In this document: piece after piece, positions 7,755 to 16,679 of the stretch
Numbering within the stretch: position 1 is the stretch's first letter
Layout of the letters: each line of letters opens with the position of its first letter
Assembly: GCF_021601625.1 (NCBI RefSeq)
Contig: NZ_BQHR01000009.1
Location: 220,288-284,287 of the forward strand
Direction of reading: 5' to 3'
Origin: Pseudomonas paraglycinae
Lineage (GTDB): Bacteria > Pseudomonadota > Gammaproteobacteria > Pseudomonadales > Pseudomonadaceae
Length of the DNA stretch: 64,000 bases
Notes under the pieces: generated by a model
Databases searched by the model: none
Told to the model about the DNA's origin: nothing
The model's input: the letters and a program-made list of their open reading frames with translations, nothing else
Program-made: the position numbers and the translations under genes

Positions 7755-8783
7755 ATGAGTCGTTGCCGCCCGCCGGCGTTACGCAACACCGCGTTGCTGG
7801 CCACAGCACTCTCTCTGCTGGGCTTTGCCACATTGTCGGCGCCGGTTCTCGCCGCCGAAGCGCCAGCCGACGTGGTCTATTCCACCGAATCGGCCAAGGC
7901 CTCGAAAAGCCTGATGCTCGATGTCGTTCACGCCGGAACCCGGCTGGTGGCGGTTGGGGATCGCGGGCACATTCTCTATTCCGACGATCAGGGCAAGACC
8001 TGGACCCAGGCCAAAGTGCCGAGCCGCCAGTTGCTGACCGCCGTGTATTTCGTCGATGACAAGCACGGCTGGGCCGTCGGCCACGACGCACAGATCCTCG
8101 CCAGCGAAGACGGCGGCCTGACCTGGACCAAACAGTTCGAAGACCTCAAGCGTGAGTCGCCGCTGCTCGACGTCTGGTTCAAGGACGTCAACAGTGGCCT
8201 GGCCGTAGGTGCCTACGGCGCGCTGCTGGAAACCACCGACGGTGGCAAAAACTGGGAAGACGTCAGCGACCGCCTCGACAACGAAGACCAGTTCCACCTC
8301 AACGCCATCGCTTCCGTAAAAGACGCCGGCCTGTTCATCGTCGGTGAGTCGGGCAGCATGTTCCGCTCCGCCGACTGGGGCCAGACCTGGGAAAAACTCG
8401 AAGGCCCGTACGAAGGCTCGCTGTTCGGCGTGATCGGTACGGCGCAGCCGCAAACCCTGCTGGCCTACGGTCTGCGCGGCAACCTTTACCGCTCCACCGA
8501 TTTCGGCAGCACCTGGGAGCAGGTCGAACTGAAAGCTGCGCGCGGTTCGCTGGAGTTCGGCCTGTCCGGTGCCACACTGCTCGAAGATGGCTCCATCGTC
8601 ATCGTCGGCAACGGCGGCTCGGTGGTCAGCAGCAGCGACAACGGCGAAACCTTCAGCGTGTTCAACCGTCCGGATCGCATCTCGCTGTCGTCGGTCACCG
8701 CCGCCGGCAACGGCAATCTGATCCTGAGCGGGCAGGGTGGCGTGCGGGTCACTACTGCGAACGGCGCCGAGCTGGGCAAATGA
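7755..8783 (+). CDS. YCF48/BNR-repeat beta-propeller protein, exported
   Basis: The 342-residue protein begins with a signal peptide (RNTALLATALSLLGFATLSA, cleavage after about residue 33). It continues as a YCF48-like propeller with repeated Asp-box motifs: DQGKTW, DGGLTW, DGGKNW, DWGQTW, DFGSTW and DNGETF. YCF48 itself is a photosystem II assembly factor; bacterial relatives are periplasmic and often sit beside MMPL/RND transporters. That is the arrangement here, with 28 bases to the transporter gene. The start has a good ribosome site (AGGGGAAGG). A role as periplasmic accessory to the transporter is inference from context. Confidence 0.87.
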   Translation: MSRCRPPALRNTALLATALSLLGFATLSAPVLAAEAPADVVYSTESAKASKSLMLDVVHAGTRLVAVGDRGHILYSDDQGKTWTQAKVPSRQLLTAVYFVDDKHGWAVGHDAQILASEDGGLTWTKQFEDLKRESPLLDVWFKDVNSGLAVGAYGALLETTDGGKNWEDVSDRLDNEDQFHLNAIASVKDAGLFIVGESGSMFRSADWGQTWEKLEGPYEGSLFGVIGTAQPQTLLAYGLRGNLYRSTDFGSTWEQVELKAARGSLEFGLSGATLLEDGSIVIVGNGGSVVSSSDNGETFSVFNRPDRISLSSVTAAGNGNLILSGQGGVRVTTANGAELGK

Positions 8784-8811
8784 GCCGAATCAATAATAAG
8801 AAGGCGGGGCT

Positions 8812-11196
8812 ATGACTTCCTTGAGCACTCATCATCAGGACAAGGCGACGTTTCTTGAGCGCCTGATCTTCAACAACCGCCCGGCAGTGATCGTGATCTG
8901 CCTGCTGGTCAGCATTTTCCTGTTCTGGCAGGCCACGCTGATCCGCCCGTCCACCAGTTTCGAAAAGATGATCCCGCTCAAGCATCCGTTCATCGAGAAG
9001 ATGATGGAGCACCGCAACGATCTGGCGAACCTGGGCAACACCGTGCGTATTTCGGTGGAAGCGAAGGATGGCGACATCTTCTCCAAGGAGTACATGGAGA
9101 CCCTGCGTCAGATCAACGACGAGGTGTTCTACATCTCCGGCGTCGACCGTTCCGGCCTCAAGTCGCTGTGGAGCCCGAGCGTGCGCTGGACCGAAGTGAC
9201 CGAGGAAGGTTTTGCCGGCGGCGAAGTGATCCCGCAGAGCTACAATGGCTCCCAGGACAGCCTCGATCTGCTGCGCAACAACGTGCTCAAGTCCGGTCAG
9301 GTCGGGCGTCTGGTGGCCAACGACTTCAAGTCGAGCATCGTCGACATCCCGCTGCTGGAGTCCTACCCGGACCCGCAGGACCAGGGCAAGTTGCTGGCGC
9401 TGGACTATCGCCAGTTCTCCCATGAGCTCGAAGACAAGATCCGCAACAAGTTCGAAGCGCAGAACCCCAACGTCAAGATCCACATCGTCGGCTTCGCCAA
9501 GAAGGTCGGTGACCTGATCGACGGCCTGGTGATGGTGGTGATGTTCTTCGGCATCGCCTTCGTCATCACCCTGATCCTGCTGCTGTGGTTCACCAACTGC
9601 CTGCGCAGCACTGTGGCGGTGTTGAGCACCACGCTGGTGGCGGTGGTCTGGCAACTCGGGTTGATGCACTTCTTCGGGTTCGGCCTCGATCCGTATTCGA
9701 TGCTGGTGCCGTTCCTGATCTTCGCCATCGGCATTTCCCACGGCGTGCAGAAAATCAACGGTATCGCCCTGCAATCCGGTGAGGCGGACAACGCGTTGAC
9801 GGCCGCACGGCGGACATTCCGTCAATTGTTCCTGCCGGGGATGATCGCGATTCTGGCAGACGCCGTCGGCTTCATCACGCTGCTGATCATCGACATCGGC
9901 GTGATCCGCGAGCTGGCCATCGGCGCTTCCATCGGCGTGGCAGTGATCGTGTTCACCAACCTGATCCTGCTGCCGGTGGCGATTTCCTATGTCGGCATCA
10001 GCAAGCGCGCCATCGCCAAGAGCAAGAAGGACGCGCATCGCGAGCATCCGTTCTGGCGTCTGCTGTCGAATTTCGCCAACCCGAAAGTCGCGCCGATTTC
10101 CATCGCCCTGGCGCTGGTCGCCTTCGGCGGCGGTCTCTGGTACAGCCAGAACCTGAAAATCGGTGACCTCGACCAGGGCGCGCCGGAACTGCGTCCGGAC
10201 TCGCGCTACAACAAGGACAACAACTTCATCATCAGCAACTATTCGACCAGTTCCGACGTGCTGGTGGTGATGGTCAAGACCAAGTCCGAAGGCTGCTCGC
10301 GCTATGAAGCCATGGCGCCGATCGACGAACTGATGTGGAAGATGCAGAACACCGAGGGCGTGCAGTCGGCGATCTCGCTGGTGACCGTGTCCAAGCAGAT
10401 GATCAAGGGCATGAACGAGGGCAACCTGAAATGGGAAACCCTGTCGCGCAACCCGGATGTGCTGAACAACTCAATCGCCCGGGCCGACGGCCTGTACAAC
10501 AACAGTTGCTCGCTGGCGCCGGTGCTGGTGTTCCTCAACGACCACAAGGCCGAAACCCTGGATCGCGCCGTGCATGCGGTGCAGGACTTCGCCAAGGAAA
10601 ACAACAAGGAAGGCCTGGAGTTCATCCTCGCGGCTGGTAACGCCGGGATCGAGGCGGCCACCAACGAGGTGATCAAGAAGTCCGAGCTGACCATTCTGAT
10701 CCTGGTGTACATCTGCGTGGCGGTGATGTGCATGATCACCTTCCGCTCGTGGGCGGCGACCCTGTGCATCGTGCTGCCGCTGGTGCTGACCTCGGTGCTG
10801 GGTAACGCGCTGATGGCGTTCATGGGTATCGGCGTGAAGGTAGCGACGCTGCCGGTAGTGGCGTTGGGCGTGGGCATCGGCGTGGACTACGGCATCTACA
10901 TCTACAGCCGCCTGGAAAGTTTCCTGCGTGCCGGTTTGCCGCTGCAGGAAGCCTATTACCAGACCCTGAAATCCACCGGTAAAGCGGTGCTGTTCACCGG
11001 TCTGTGCCTGGCCATCGGCGTGTGCACCTGGATCTTCTCGGCGATCAAGTTCCAGGCCGACATGGGCCTGATGCTGACCTTCATGCTGCTGTGGAACATG
11101 TTCGGTGCGCTGTGGCTATTGCCGGCACTGGCGAAGTTCCTGATCAAGCCGGAGAAACTGGCGGGGCAGAAGGGAAATTCTCTGTTTGCTCACTGA
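8812..11196 (+). CDS. MMPL/RND-superfamily transporter
   Basis: The 794-residue inner-membrane protein shows the duplicated RND layout. Helix 1 is at about residues 23-42, followed by a large periplasmic loop and a helix bundle at about 240-390 (GLVMVVMFFGIAFVITLILL). A second loop begins near 440, and a second bundle runs from about 625 to 785 with VVALGVGIGVDYGIYIYSRL. It belongs to the MMPL branch, which usually moves lipids, hopanoids or hydrophobic compounds, not to tripartite drug pumps; no membrane-fusion protein gene is nearby. In many pseudomonads this pair follows DUF1302 and DUF1329 outer-membrane genes, which are absent here. A strong terminator follows. Confidence 0.88.
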   Translation: MTSLSTHHQDKATFLERLIFNNRPAVIVICLLVSIFLFWQATLIRPSTSFEKMIPLKHPFIEKMMEHRNDLANLGNTVRISVEAKDGDIFSKEYMETLRQINDEVFYISGVDRSGLKSLWSPSVRWTEVTEEGFAGGEVIPQSYNGSQDSLDLLRNNVLKSGQVGRLVANDFKSSIVDIPLLESYPDPQDQGKLLALDYRQFSHELEDKIRNKFEAQNPNVKIHIVGFAKKVGDLIDGLVMVVMFFGIAFVITLILLLWFTNCLRSTVAVLSTTLVAVVWQLGLMHFFGFGLDPYSMLVPFLIFAIGISHGVQKINGIALQSGEADNALTAARRTFRQLFLPGMIAILADAVGFITLLIIDIGVIRELAIGASIGVAVIVFTNLILLPVAISYVGISKRAIAKSKKDAHREHPFWRLLSNFANPKVAPISIALALVAFGGGLWYSQNLKIGDLDQGAPELRPDSRYNKDNNFIISNYSTSSDVLVVMVKTKSEGCSRYEAMAPIDELMWKMQNTEGVQSAISLVTVSKQMIKGMNEGNLKWETLSRNPDVLNNSIARADGLYNNSCSLAPVLVFLNDHKAETLDRAVHAVQDFAKENNKEGLEFILAAGNAGIEAATNEVIKKSELTILILVYICVAVMCMITFRSWAATLCIVLPLVLTSVLGNALMAFMGIGVKVATLPVVALGVGIGVDYGIYIYSRLESFLRAGLPLQEAYYQTLKSTGKAVLFTGLCLAIGVCTWIFSAIKFQADMGLMLTFMLLWNMFGALWLLPALAKFLIKPEKLAGQKGNSLFAH

Positions 11197-11213
11197 TCCG
11201 GTTGGCTGAAATG

Positions 11214-11249
11214 AAAAAGCCGCAACCTTGAAGGGTTGCGGCTTTTTTT
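11214..11249 (+). terminator. Rho-independent terminator after the transporter gene
   Basis: The arms AAGCCGCAACC and GGTTGCGGCTT enclose a short loop and are followed by a run of T. The hairpin begins 18 bases after the transporter stop codon. Confidence 0.92.
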
Positions 11250-11267
11250 ATGGTGTGAGAGCAAAAG

Positions 11268-11447
11268 CCCCCTCACCCTAGCCCTCTCCCAAAGGGAGAG
11301 GGGACTGACCGGGTTGTGCTTCGTCAACCATCGACCTGAAAAACCGAGTCAATTACGGATTCAAGGCAGATCGTTCAAGTCGGTGTATCTCTCCAATATC
11401 CCCGGATTGGTGCCCTCTCCCCCTGGGAGAGGGCTAGGGTGAGGGCA
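11268..11447. repeat. Intergenic inverted repeat, family B (copy 1)
   Basis: The left arm CCCCTCACCCTAGCCCTCTC is mirrored about 140 bases later by GAGAGGGCTAGGGTGAGGGC. Each arm also carries its own small hairpin (CTCCCAAAGGGAG). A related element lies at 55066-55229. It fills the gap between the transporter terminator and the next GntR gene. Confidence 0.8.
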
Positions 11448-11461
11448 GGCGGACTAAAGGC

Positions 11462-12181
11462 TTACGAAAGATCCGCCCCAAGCACAACACTCAAGGCGCT
11501 GCGCGCATCATCCAGCTGCACCAACGTCGCATGCCGAGCCCCCAACGCATCCCGATTCTCGATCGCCGTCAAAATCGCCTTGTGCCGAGGCAACGCCAGC
11601 TCATGCAGATTCGGCCGCTGATTCGAATGCTTCAACGCCTCGGCAATCGCCACCGCAAGCATGTTGCACAGATTGGCCAGCAAATCGTTGTGGGTCGCAT
11701 CGGCGATCCGGCTGTGAAAGTCCAGATCCGGTTGCAGCAAGGCTTCCGGGGTCGGCGCCGCTTCCATGCGCTGGTAAGCCTCGGCAATCGACGCAATGTC
11801 GGCATCGGTGGCGTGCTGGGCGGCGAGGGCGGCGGCGGCGGGTTCGATGATGCTGCGCACGCTGGTCAGGACGTTGAAGAACTCGTTCTGCGGGCTGCTT
11901 TGCATCAGCCAGTGCAGCACGTCCGGGTCGAGCATGTGCCATTCGCGGCGTGGCTTGACCACGGTGCCGACGCGCGGTTTCGAATACACCAGGCCCTTGG
12001 CGACCAGCACTCGGGTGGCTTCGCGCAACACCGGCCGGCTGACCGCGTATTCCTCGCAGAGCAAGGCTTCGGCGGGCAGCTTGTCGCAGGGCAGAAAGCG
12101 TCCGGAAACAATCTGCATGCCCAGTTCCTGGACGATGCGCGAGTGCATGCTTTTACGGTCGGAAGGTTTGCGGTAATCCAT
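11462..12181 (-). CDS. GntR/FCD regulator of the pentonate cluster
   Basis: The 239-residue protein has an N-terminal winged helix (EALLCEEYAVSRPVLREATR at about residues 38-57) and an FCD domain (LDFHSRIADATHNDLLANL with its metal-binding Asp/His pattern). Regulators of this subgroup control sugar-acid genes such as galactonate and arabonate clusters. It sits downstream of the dehydratase gene on the same strand, separated by a family A repeat, so it may have its own promoter. The palindrome TAGTATTACTA at 14216 between the two divergent pathway arms is a likely binding site. Confidence 0.88.
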   Translation of the reverse strand: MDYRKPSDRKSMHSRIVQELGMQIVSGRFLPCDKLPAEALLCEEYAVSRPVLREATRVLVAKGLVYSKPRVGTVVKPRREWHMLDPDVLHWLMQSSPQNEFFNVLTSVRSIIEPAAAALAAQHATDADIASIAEAYQRMEAAPTPEALLQPDLDFHSRIADATHNDLLANLCNMLAVAIAEALKHSNQRPNLHELALPRHKAILTAIENRDALGARHATLVQLDDARSALSVVLGADLS

Positions 12182-12255
12182 GGGGAGTGGCGCGATCCTG
12201 AGCGATGGAGATGCCGCGCATCATAGCAGGCACGGCGTAATCTGGAGCGAGGCAA

Positions 12256-12370
12256 TGATCGTTCCCACGCTCCGCGTGGGAATGCCTGAAGGGACGCTCT
12301 GCGTTCCAGTTCTCGAATGGGACACAGAGCGTCCCGGGCTGCATTCCCACGCAGAGCGTGGGAATGATCA
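12256..12370. repeat. Intergenic long palindromic repeat, family A (copy 2)
   Basis: The element starts TGATCGTTCCCACGCTCCGC and ends with its complement GCGTGGGAATGATCA, with an inner GGGACGCTCTG/CAGAGCGTCCC pair. It sits between the regulator gene and the end of the dehydratase gene. Confidence 0.85.
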
Positions 12371-12389
12371 GGGCAGGGGGACGGCGGTG

Positions 12390-14126
12390 TTAGTGGGAAT
12401 GGCGGGGGACTTCAGCCCCTCGGCAACCTACCAGGAAGTCGAAATCGCAACCCTGATCCGCCTGCAGCACATGGTCGATATACAACTGACGATACCCACC
12501 CACCAACAGCTGCTGCGGCGCTTGCAGATCCGCCATGCGCGCCGCCAGTTCAGCGTCCGGAATGTCCAGATGCAAACGCCCGCTGGCGCAGTCCAGCTCG
12601 ATCCAGTCACCTTCCTTCACTGCCGCCAAAGGCCCGCCGGCCGCCGCTTCCGGCGCGACATGCAACACAACGGTGCCGTAGGCCGTGCCGCTCATGCGCG
12701 CATCGGAGATACGTACCATGTCGGTCACGCCCTGCGCCAGCAGCTTGGCCGGCAGCCCCATGTTGCCGACTTCGGCCATGCCCGGATAACCCTTCGGCCC
12801 GCAGTTCTTCATCACCAGAATCGAGTTGGCATCGACGTCCAGTTCCGGGTCGTTGATGCGCGCCTTGTACATGTCGAAGTTCTCGAACACCACCGCGCGG
12901 CCACGGTGCTGCATCAGCTCCGGCGTTGCGGCTGACGGTTTGAGCACCGCGCCCAGTGGCGCGAGGTTGCCGCGCAACACGCAGATGCCGCCGTCGGCGC
13001 GGATCGGATTGTCGAGGGTGCGGATCACTTCGTCTTCACCGTAGATCGGCGCGTCCTTGGTGTTCTCGCCGATGGATTTGCCGTTGACGGTCAGCGCGTT
13101 CGGATTCGGAATCAGATTGGCTTCGCCGAGGCGGCGCAACACGGCCGGCAATCCCCCGGCGTAGTAGAACTCTTCCATCAGGAAACGCCCGGACGGTTGC
13201 AGGTCGACAATGGTCGGCATGCCGCGACCGATGCGGGTCCAGTCGTCCAGATCCAGCTCGACGCCAATGCGCCCGGCGATGGCTTTGAGGTGGATTACCG
13301 CGTTGGTCGAACCGCCAATCGCTGCGTTGACCCGGATCGCATTTTCGAAGGCTTCCTTGGTCAGGATCTTCGACAGTTTCAGATCCTCACGAACCATCTC
13401 CACCGCACGCATGCCGGACATGTGCGCCAACACATAACGCCGCGCATCCACCGCCGGAATCGCCGCGTTGTGTGGCAGGGACGTGCCCAGTGCTTCGGCC
13501 ATGCAAGCCATGGTCGACGCGGTGCCCATGGTGTTGCAGGTACCGGCCGAGCGGGACATGCCGCCCTCGGCCGCGAGGAAATCATCAATCGTGATGGTGC
13601 CGGCCTTGACCTGTTCGCTGAGCTGCCAGACCACGGTGCCGGAGCCGATGTCCTTGCCTTTGTGCTTGCCGTTGAGCATCGGCCCGCCGGTGACGACGAT
13701 CGCCGGCACGTCGCAACTGGCTGCGCCCATCAGCAGGGCCGGGGTGGTCTTGTCGCAACCGGTCAGCAGCACCACGCCGTCAATCGGGTTGCCGCGAATC
13801 GCTTCCTCGACGTCCATGCTCGCCAGGTTGCGGGTGAGCATGGCGGTTGGGCGCAGGTTCGATTCGCCGTTGGAGAACACCGGGAATTCCACCGGGAAGC
13901 CGCCAGCCTCGATCACCCCGCGTTTGACGTGCTCTGCGATCTGGCGGAAGTGCGCGTTGCACGGGGTCAGTTCCGACCAGGTGTTGCAGATGCCGATGAT
14001 CGGCTTGCCATGGAACTGATGGTCGGCGATGCCCTGATTCTTCATCCAGCTGCGGTACATGAAGCCGTTCTTGTCGGCCGTGCCAAACCATTGGGCGGAG
14101 CGCAGGGTGAGTTTCTTATCAGACAT
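12390..14126 (-). CDS. IlvD/Edd-family dehydratase, probable L-arabonate (pentonate) dehydratase
   Basis: This 578-residue protein is a full-length Fe-S sugar-acid dehydratase. It closely resembles L-arabonate dehydratases: YRSWMKNQG near residue 25, GICNTWSELTPCNAHFR with its cluster cysteine near 47, LLTGCDKTTPALLMGAASCD, and SAGTCNTMGTASTMACMAEA. It would convert a pentonate to 2-keto-3-deoxypentonate. The downstream enzymes are encoded divergently at 15678 and 16680, which together make a non-phosphorylative route. L-arabonate is the best guess, but D-xylonate, D-fuconate or a related aldonate cannot be excluded from sequence alone. It is transcribed away from the transporter operon, and the two share the promoter region at 14127-14319. 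Confidence 0.9.
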   Translation of the reverse strand: MSDKKLTLRSAQWFGTADKNGFMYRSWMKNQGIADHQFHGKPIIGICNTWSELTPCNAHFRQIAEHVKRGVIEAGGFPVEFPVFSNGESNLRPTAMLTRNLASMDVEEAIRGNPIDGVVLLTGCDKTTPALLMGAASCDVPAIVVTGGPMLNGKHKGKDIGSGTVVWQLSEQVKAGTITIDDFLAAEGGMSRSAGTCNTMGTASTMACMAEALGTSLPHNAAIPAVDARRYVLAHMSGMRAVEMVREDLKLSKILTKEAFENAIRVNAAIGGSTNAVIHLKAIAGRIGVELDLDDWTRIGRGMPTIVDLQPSGRFLMEEFYYAGGLPAVLRRLGEANLIPNPNALTVNGKSIGENTKDAPIYGEDEVIRTLDNPIRADGGICVLRGNLAPLGAVLKPSAATPELMQHRGRAVVFENFDMYKARINDPELDVDANSILVMKNCGPKGYPGMAEVGNMGLPAKLLAQGVTDMVRISDARMSGTAYGTVVLHVAPEAAAGGPLAAVKEGDWIELDCASGRLHLDIPDAELAARMADLQAPQQLLVGGYRQLYIDHVLQADQGCDFDFLVGCRGAEVPRHSH

Positions 14127-14215
14127 GATCGATTCTCTTATTGTAAGACTATTGTTTGCGAGCTTCGGCTAAACATATGCGCAAAATCGTCGATTTGGAA
14201 GTGTTGTCGCATAAT

Positions 14216-14226
14216 TAGTATTACTA
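14216..14226. promoter_or_regulatory. Candidate GntR operator between divergent pentonate operons
   Basis: TAGTATTACTA is an 11-base perfect palindrome around a central base, in an AT-rich stretch midway between the dehydratase and transporter starts. Its form suits an FCD-type regulator, most simply the protein at 11462-12181. Confidence 0.5.
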
Positions 14227-14319
14227 TATAGTCGTTTTCGACGGAGGGATGGCCCTGGCGATTTTCCGCGAGAGGCGTTCCCCGAGGTTCCATAAAAACA
14301 ACAATCGGAGACCGATCTC

Positions 14320-15642
14320 ATGAGCCAGGAACTGCGGCTTGTCCGGCGCATCACGCTGAAACTGATTCCCTTCCTGATCCTGCTGTACCTGATCGCCTAT
14401 GTGGATCGCTCGGCCGTCGGCTTCGCCAAGCTGCACATGGGCGCCGACATCGGTATCGGCGATGCTGCCTACGGCCTCGGTGCCGGGCTGTTTTTCATCG
14501 GCTACTTTCTGTTTGAAATCCCCAGCAACCTGATGCTCGAACGCTTCGGCGCGCGGCGCTGGTTTGCGCGGATCATGATCACCTGGGGCGCGATCACCAT
14601 CGGCATGGCCTTCGTCCAGGGCCCGCACAGTTTCTACGTGATGCGCTTTCTGCTCGGCGCGGCGGAGGCGGGGTTCTTTCCCGGCGTTCTGTACTACATC
14701 ACCCAATGGTTTCCGGTGCGCCATCGCGGCAAGATCCTCGGGCTGTTCATCCTTTCCCAACCCATCGCGATGATGATCACCGGCCCCGTTTCGGGCGGTT
14801 TGCTGGGCATGGACGGCATCCTCGGCCTGCATGGCTGGCAGTGGCTGTTCATCGTCATCGGCACCCCGGCGATCCTGCTGACCTGGCCGGTACTGCGCTG
14901 GCTGCCGGACGGCCCGCAGCAAGTGAAATGGATGGACCAGGCCGAAAAGGACTGGCTGACCGGCGAGCTGAAAAAGGACCTGCAGGAATACGGCCAGACC
15001 CGTCACGGCAATCCGCTGCATGCACTGAAAGACAAACGCGTGCTGCTGCTGGCGCTGTTTTACCTGCCGGTGACCCTGAGCATTTATGGCCTGGGCCTGT
15101 GGCTGCCGACCCTGATCAAACAGTTCGGCGGCAGCGATCTGGTGACAGGTTTCGTGTCTTCGGTGCCGTACATTTTCGGGATCATCGGCCTGCTGATCAT
15201 TCCGCGCAGCTCCGACCGTTTGAATGATCGCTACGGCCATCTGGCGGTGCTTTATGTGCTGGGCGCGATCGGCCTGTTCCTCAGCGCGTGGCTGTCGTTG
15301 CCGGTGGCGCAACTGGCGGCGTTGTGTCTGGTGGCGTTCGCGCTGTTTTCCTGCACGGCGGTGTTCTGGACGCTGCCGGGGCGGTTCTTTGCCGGTGCCA
15401 GCGCGGCGGCCGGGATCGCGTTGATCAACTCGGTGGGCAACCTCGGCGGTTACATCGGCCCGTTCGTGATCGGCGCGCTGAAGGAATACACCGGCAACCT
15501 CGCTTCGGGCCTGTACTTCCTGTCCGGGGTGATGGTGTTCGGGCTGATTCTGACGGGTGTCGTCTATCGCTTGCTGGAGCGCAAGCATGTGCTGCCAGTC
15601 GAGCAATTTGCAGCGAGTGCACGGGGTGCGACGCGTACCTGA
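14320..15642 (+). CDS. MFS transporter, anion:cation symporter family (sugar-acid uptake)
   Basis: The 440-residue protein has the twelve-helix pattern of the major facilitator superfamily. It carries ACS-family signatures: AYVDRSAVGFAKLHM near residue 28, FFIGYFLFEIPSNLMLERFG near 62 and RFLLGAAEAGFFPGVLYYIT near 110. Members carry hexuronates, glucarate, galactonate and other organic anions with protons. As first gene of the operon with the FAH-type enzyme and the semialdehyde dehydrogenase, it very likely imports the aldonate that the pathway degrades. That fits periplasmic oxidation of sugars by membrane dehydrogenases in pseudomonads. A GGAG site lies at a suitable distance before the ATG. 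Confidence 0.9.
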   Translation: MSQELRLVRRITLKLIPFLILLYLIAYVDRSAVGFAKLHMGADIGIGDAAYGLGAGLFFIGYFLFEIPSNLMLERFGARRWFARIMITWGAITIGMAFVQGPHSFYVMRFLLGAAEAGFFPGVLYYITQWFPVRHRGKILGLFILSQPIAMMITGPVSGGLLGMDGILGLHGWQWLFIVIGTPAILLTWPVLRWLPDGPQQVKWMDQAEKDWLTGELKKDLQEYGQTRHGNPLHALKDKRVLLLALFYLPVTLSIYGLGLWLPTLIKQFGGSDLVTGFVSSVPYIFGIIGLLIIPRSSDRLNDRYGHLAVLYVLGAIGLFLSAWLSLPVAQLAALCLVAFALFSCTAVFWTLPGRFFAGASAAAGIALINSVGNLGGYIGPFVIGALKEYTGNLASGLYFLSGVMVFGLILTGVVYRLLERKHVLPVEQFAASARGATRT

Positions 15643-15677
15643 TTTCGATCCAGGATTTGTTTTAACAGGAGAACATC

Positions 15678-16670
15678 ATGCATCTGGTTCAATTCGAATT
15701 GAGTAGCGGCGAGCGCCGTGTCGGGGTGGTCGAGGACGGCCTCGTGCGTGAAGTACAAGATGCGCGCACGGTTCGCGATCTGGCCCTGGCCGCGATCGAG
15801 GCTGGCAGCACCCTCGCGCAGCAAGTGCAAACCCTTGGCCTCGGCATCAGTCACGATTACGCCGAATTGCTGGCCAAACTGCGCATTTTGCCACCGCTGG
15901 ACCACCCGGACCCGGCGCACCTGCTGGTCAGCGGCACCGGCCTCACGCACCTCGGCAGCGCCTCGGCCCGGGACAAGATGCACCAGCAGGCCGGCGACGA
16001 GGCGGCGATGACCGACACCATGCGCATCTTCAAGTGGGGCGTGGAGGGCGGAAAACCGGCGGCGGGGCAGGCCGGTGTGCAGCCGGAATGGTTCTACAAG
16101 GGCGACGGCAGCATCGTTGTGCGTCCCGGTCAGCCGTTCCCGCTGCCGCCGTTTGCCGAAGACGCCGGCGAGGAGCCAGAAATGGCCGGGCTCTACATCA
16201 TCGGCCACGACGGCAAGCCGTATCGCCTCGGTTTCGCGGTGGGCAACGAATTCTCCGATCACGTCATGGAGCGCAAGAATTACCTGTATCTGGCCCACTC
16301 GAAACTGCGCAGTTGCAGCTACGGCCCGGAACTTCGCACGGGTGAATTGCCTCAACACCTGGCGGGCACCAGCCGCATCCTGCGCGACGGTGAAGTGCTG
16401 TGGCAGAACGAGTTCCTCAGCGGTGAGGCCAACATGTGCCACAGCCTGGCGAACCTCGAATACCACCACTTCAAGTACAGCCAGTTCCTGCGTCCCGGTG
16501 ACGTGCACATTCACTTCTTCGGCACCGCGACCCTGTCGTTCGCCGATGGCATTCGCACTCAGCCGGGCGACGTGTTCGAGATCAGCCAGGCCGAATTCGG
16601 CGCACCGCTGGTCAACGGCATCGCTCCGGTCGCAGCGGCATTCGAACCGGACAGCATCGGCACCCTTTAA
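15678..16670 (+). CDS. FAH-superfamily AraD1-type protein, probable 2-keto-3-deoxypentonate dehydratase
   Basis: The 330-residue protein is an AraD1/GguC-type member of the fumarylacetoacetate hydrolase superfamily. Recognisable parts are LLVSGTGLTHLGSASARDKM near residue 80, LYIIGHDGKPYRLGFAVGNE near 175 with FSDHVMERKNYLYLAHSKLR, and HIHFFGTATLSFADGIRTQP near 275. FAH-type enzymes have been shown to dehydrate 2-keto-3-deoxypentonates to alpha-ketoglutarate semialdehyde. The position between a pentonate transporter and a semialdehyde dehydrogenase gene, with no DHDPS-type dehydratase in the cluster, supports that role. An aldolase activity is the main alternative. The start follows a clear AGGAG. 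Confidence 0.82.
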   Translation: MHLVQFELSSGERRVGVVEDGLVREVQDARTVRDLALAAIEAGSTLAQQVQTLGLGISHDYAELLAKLRILPPLDHPDPAHLLVSGTGLTHLGSASARDKMHQQAGDEAAMTDTMRIFKWGVEGGKPAAGQAGVQPEWFYKGDGSIVVRPGQPFPLPPFAEDAGEEPEMAGLYIIGHDGKPYRLGFAVGNEFSDHVMERKNYLYLAHSKLRSCSYGPELRTGELPQHLAGTSRILRDGEVLWQNEFLSGEANMCHSLANLEYHHFKYSQFLRPGDVHIHFFGTATLSFADGIRTQPGDVFEISQAEFGAPLVNGIAPVAAAFEPDSIGTL

Positions 16671-16679
16671 GGAGATCCC

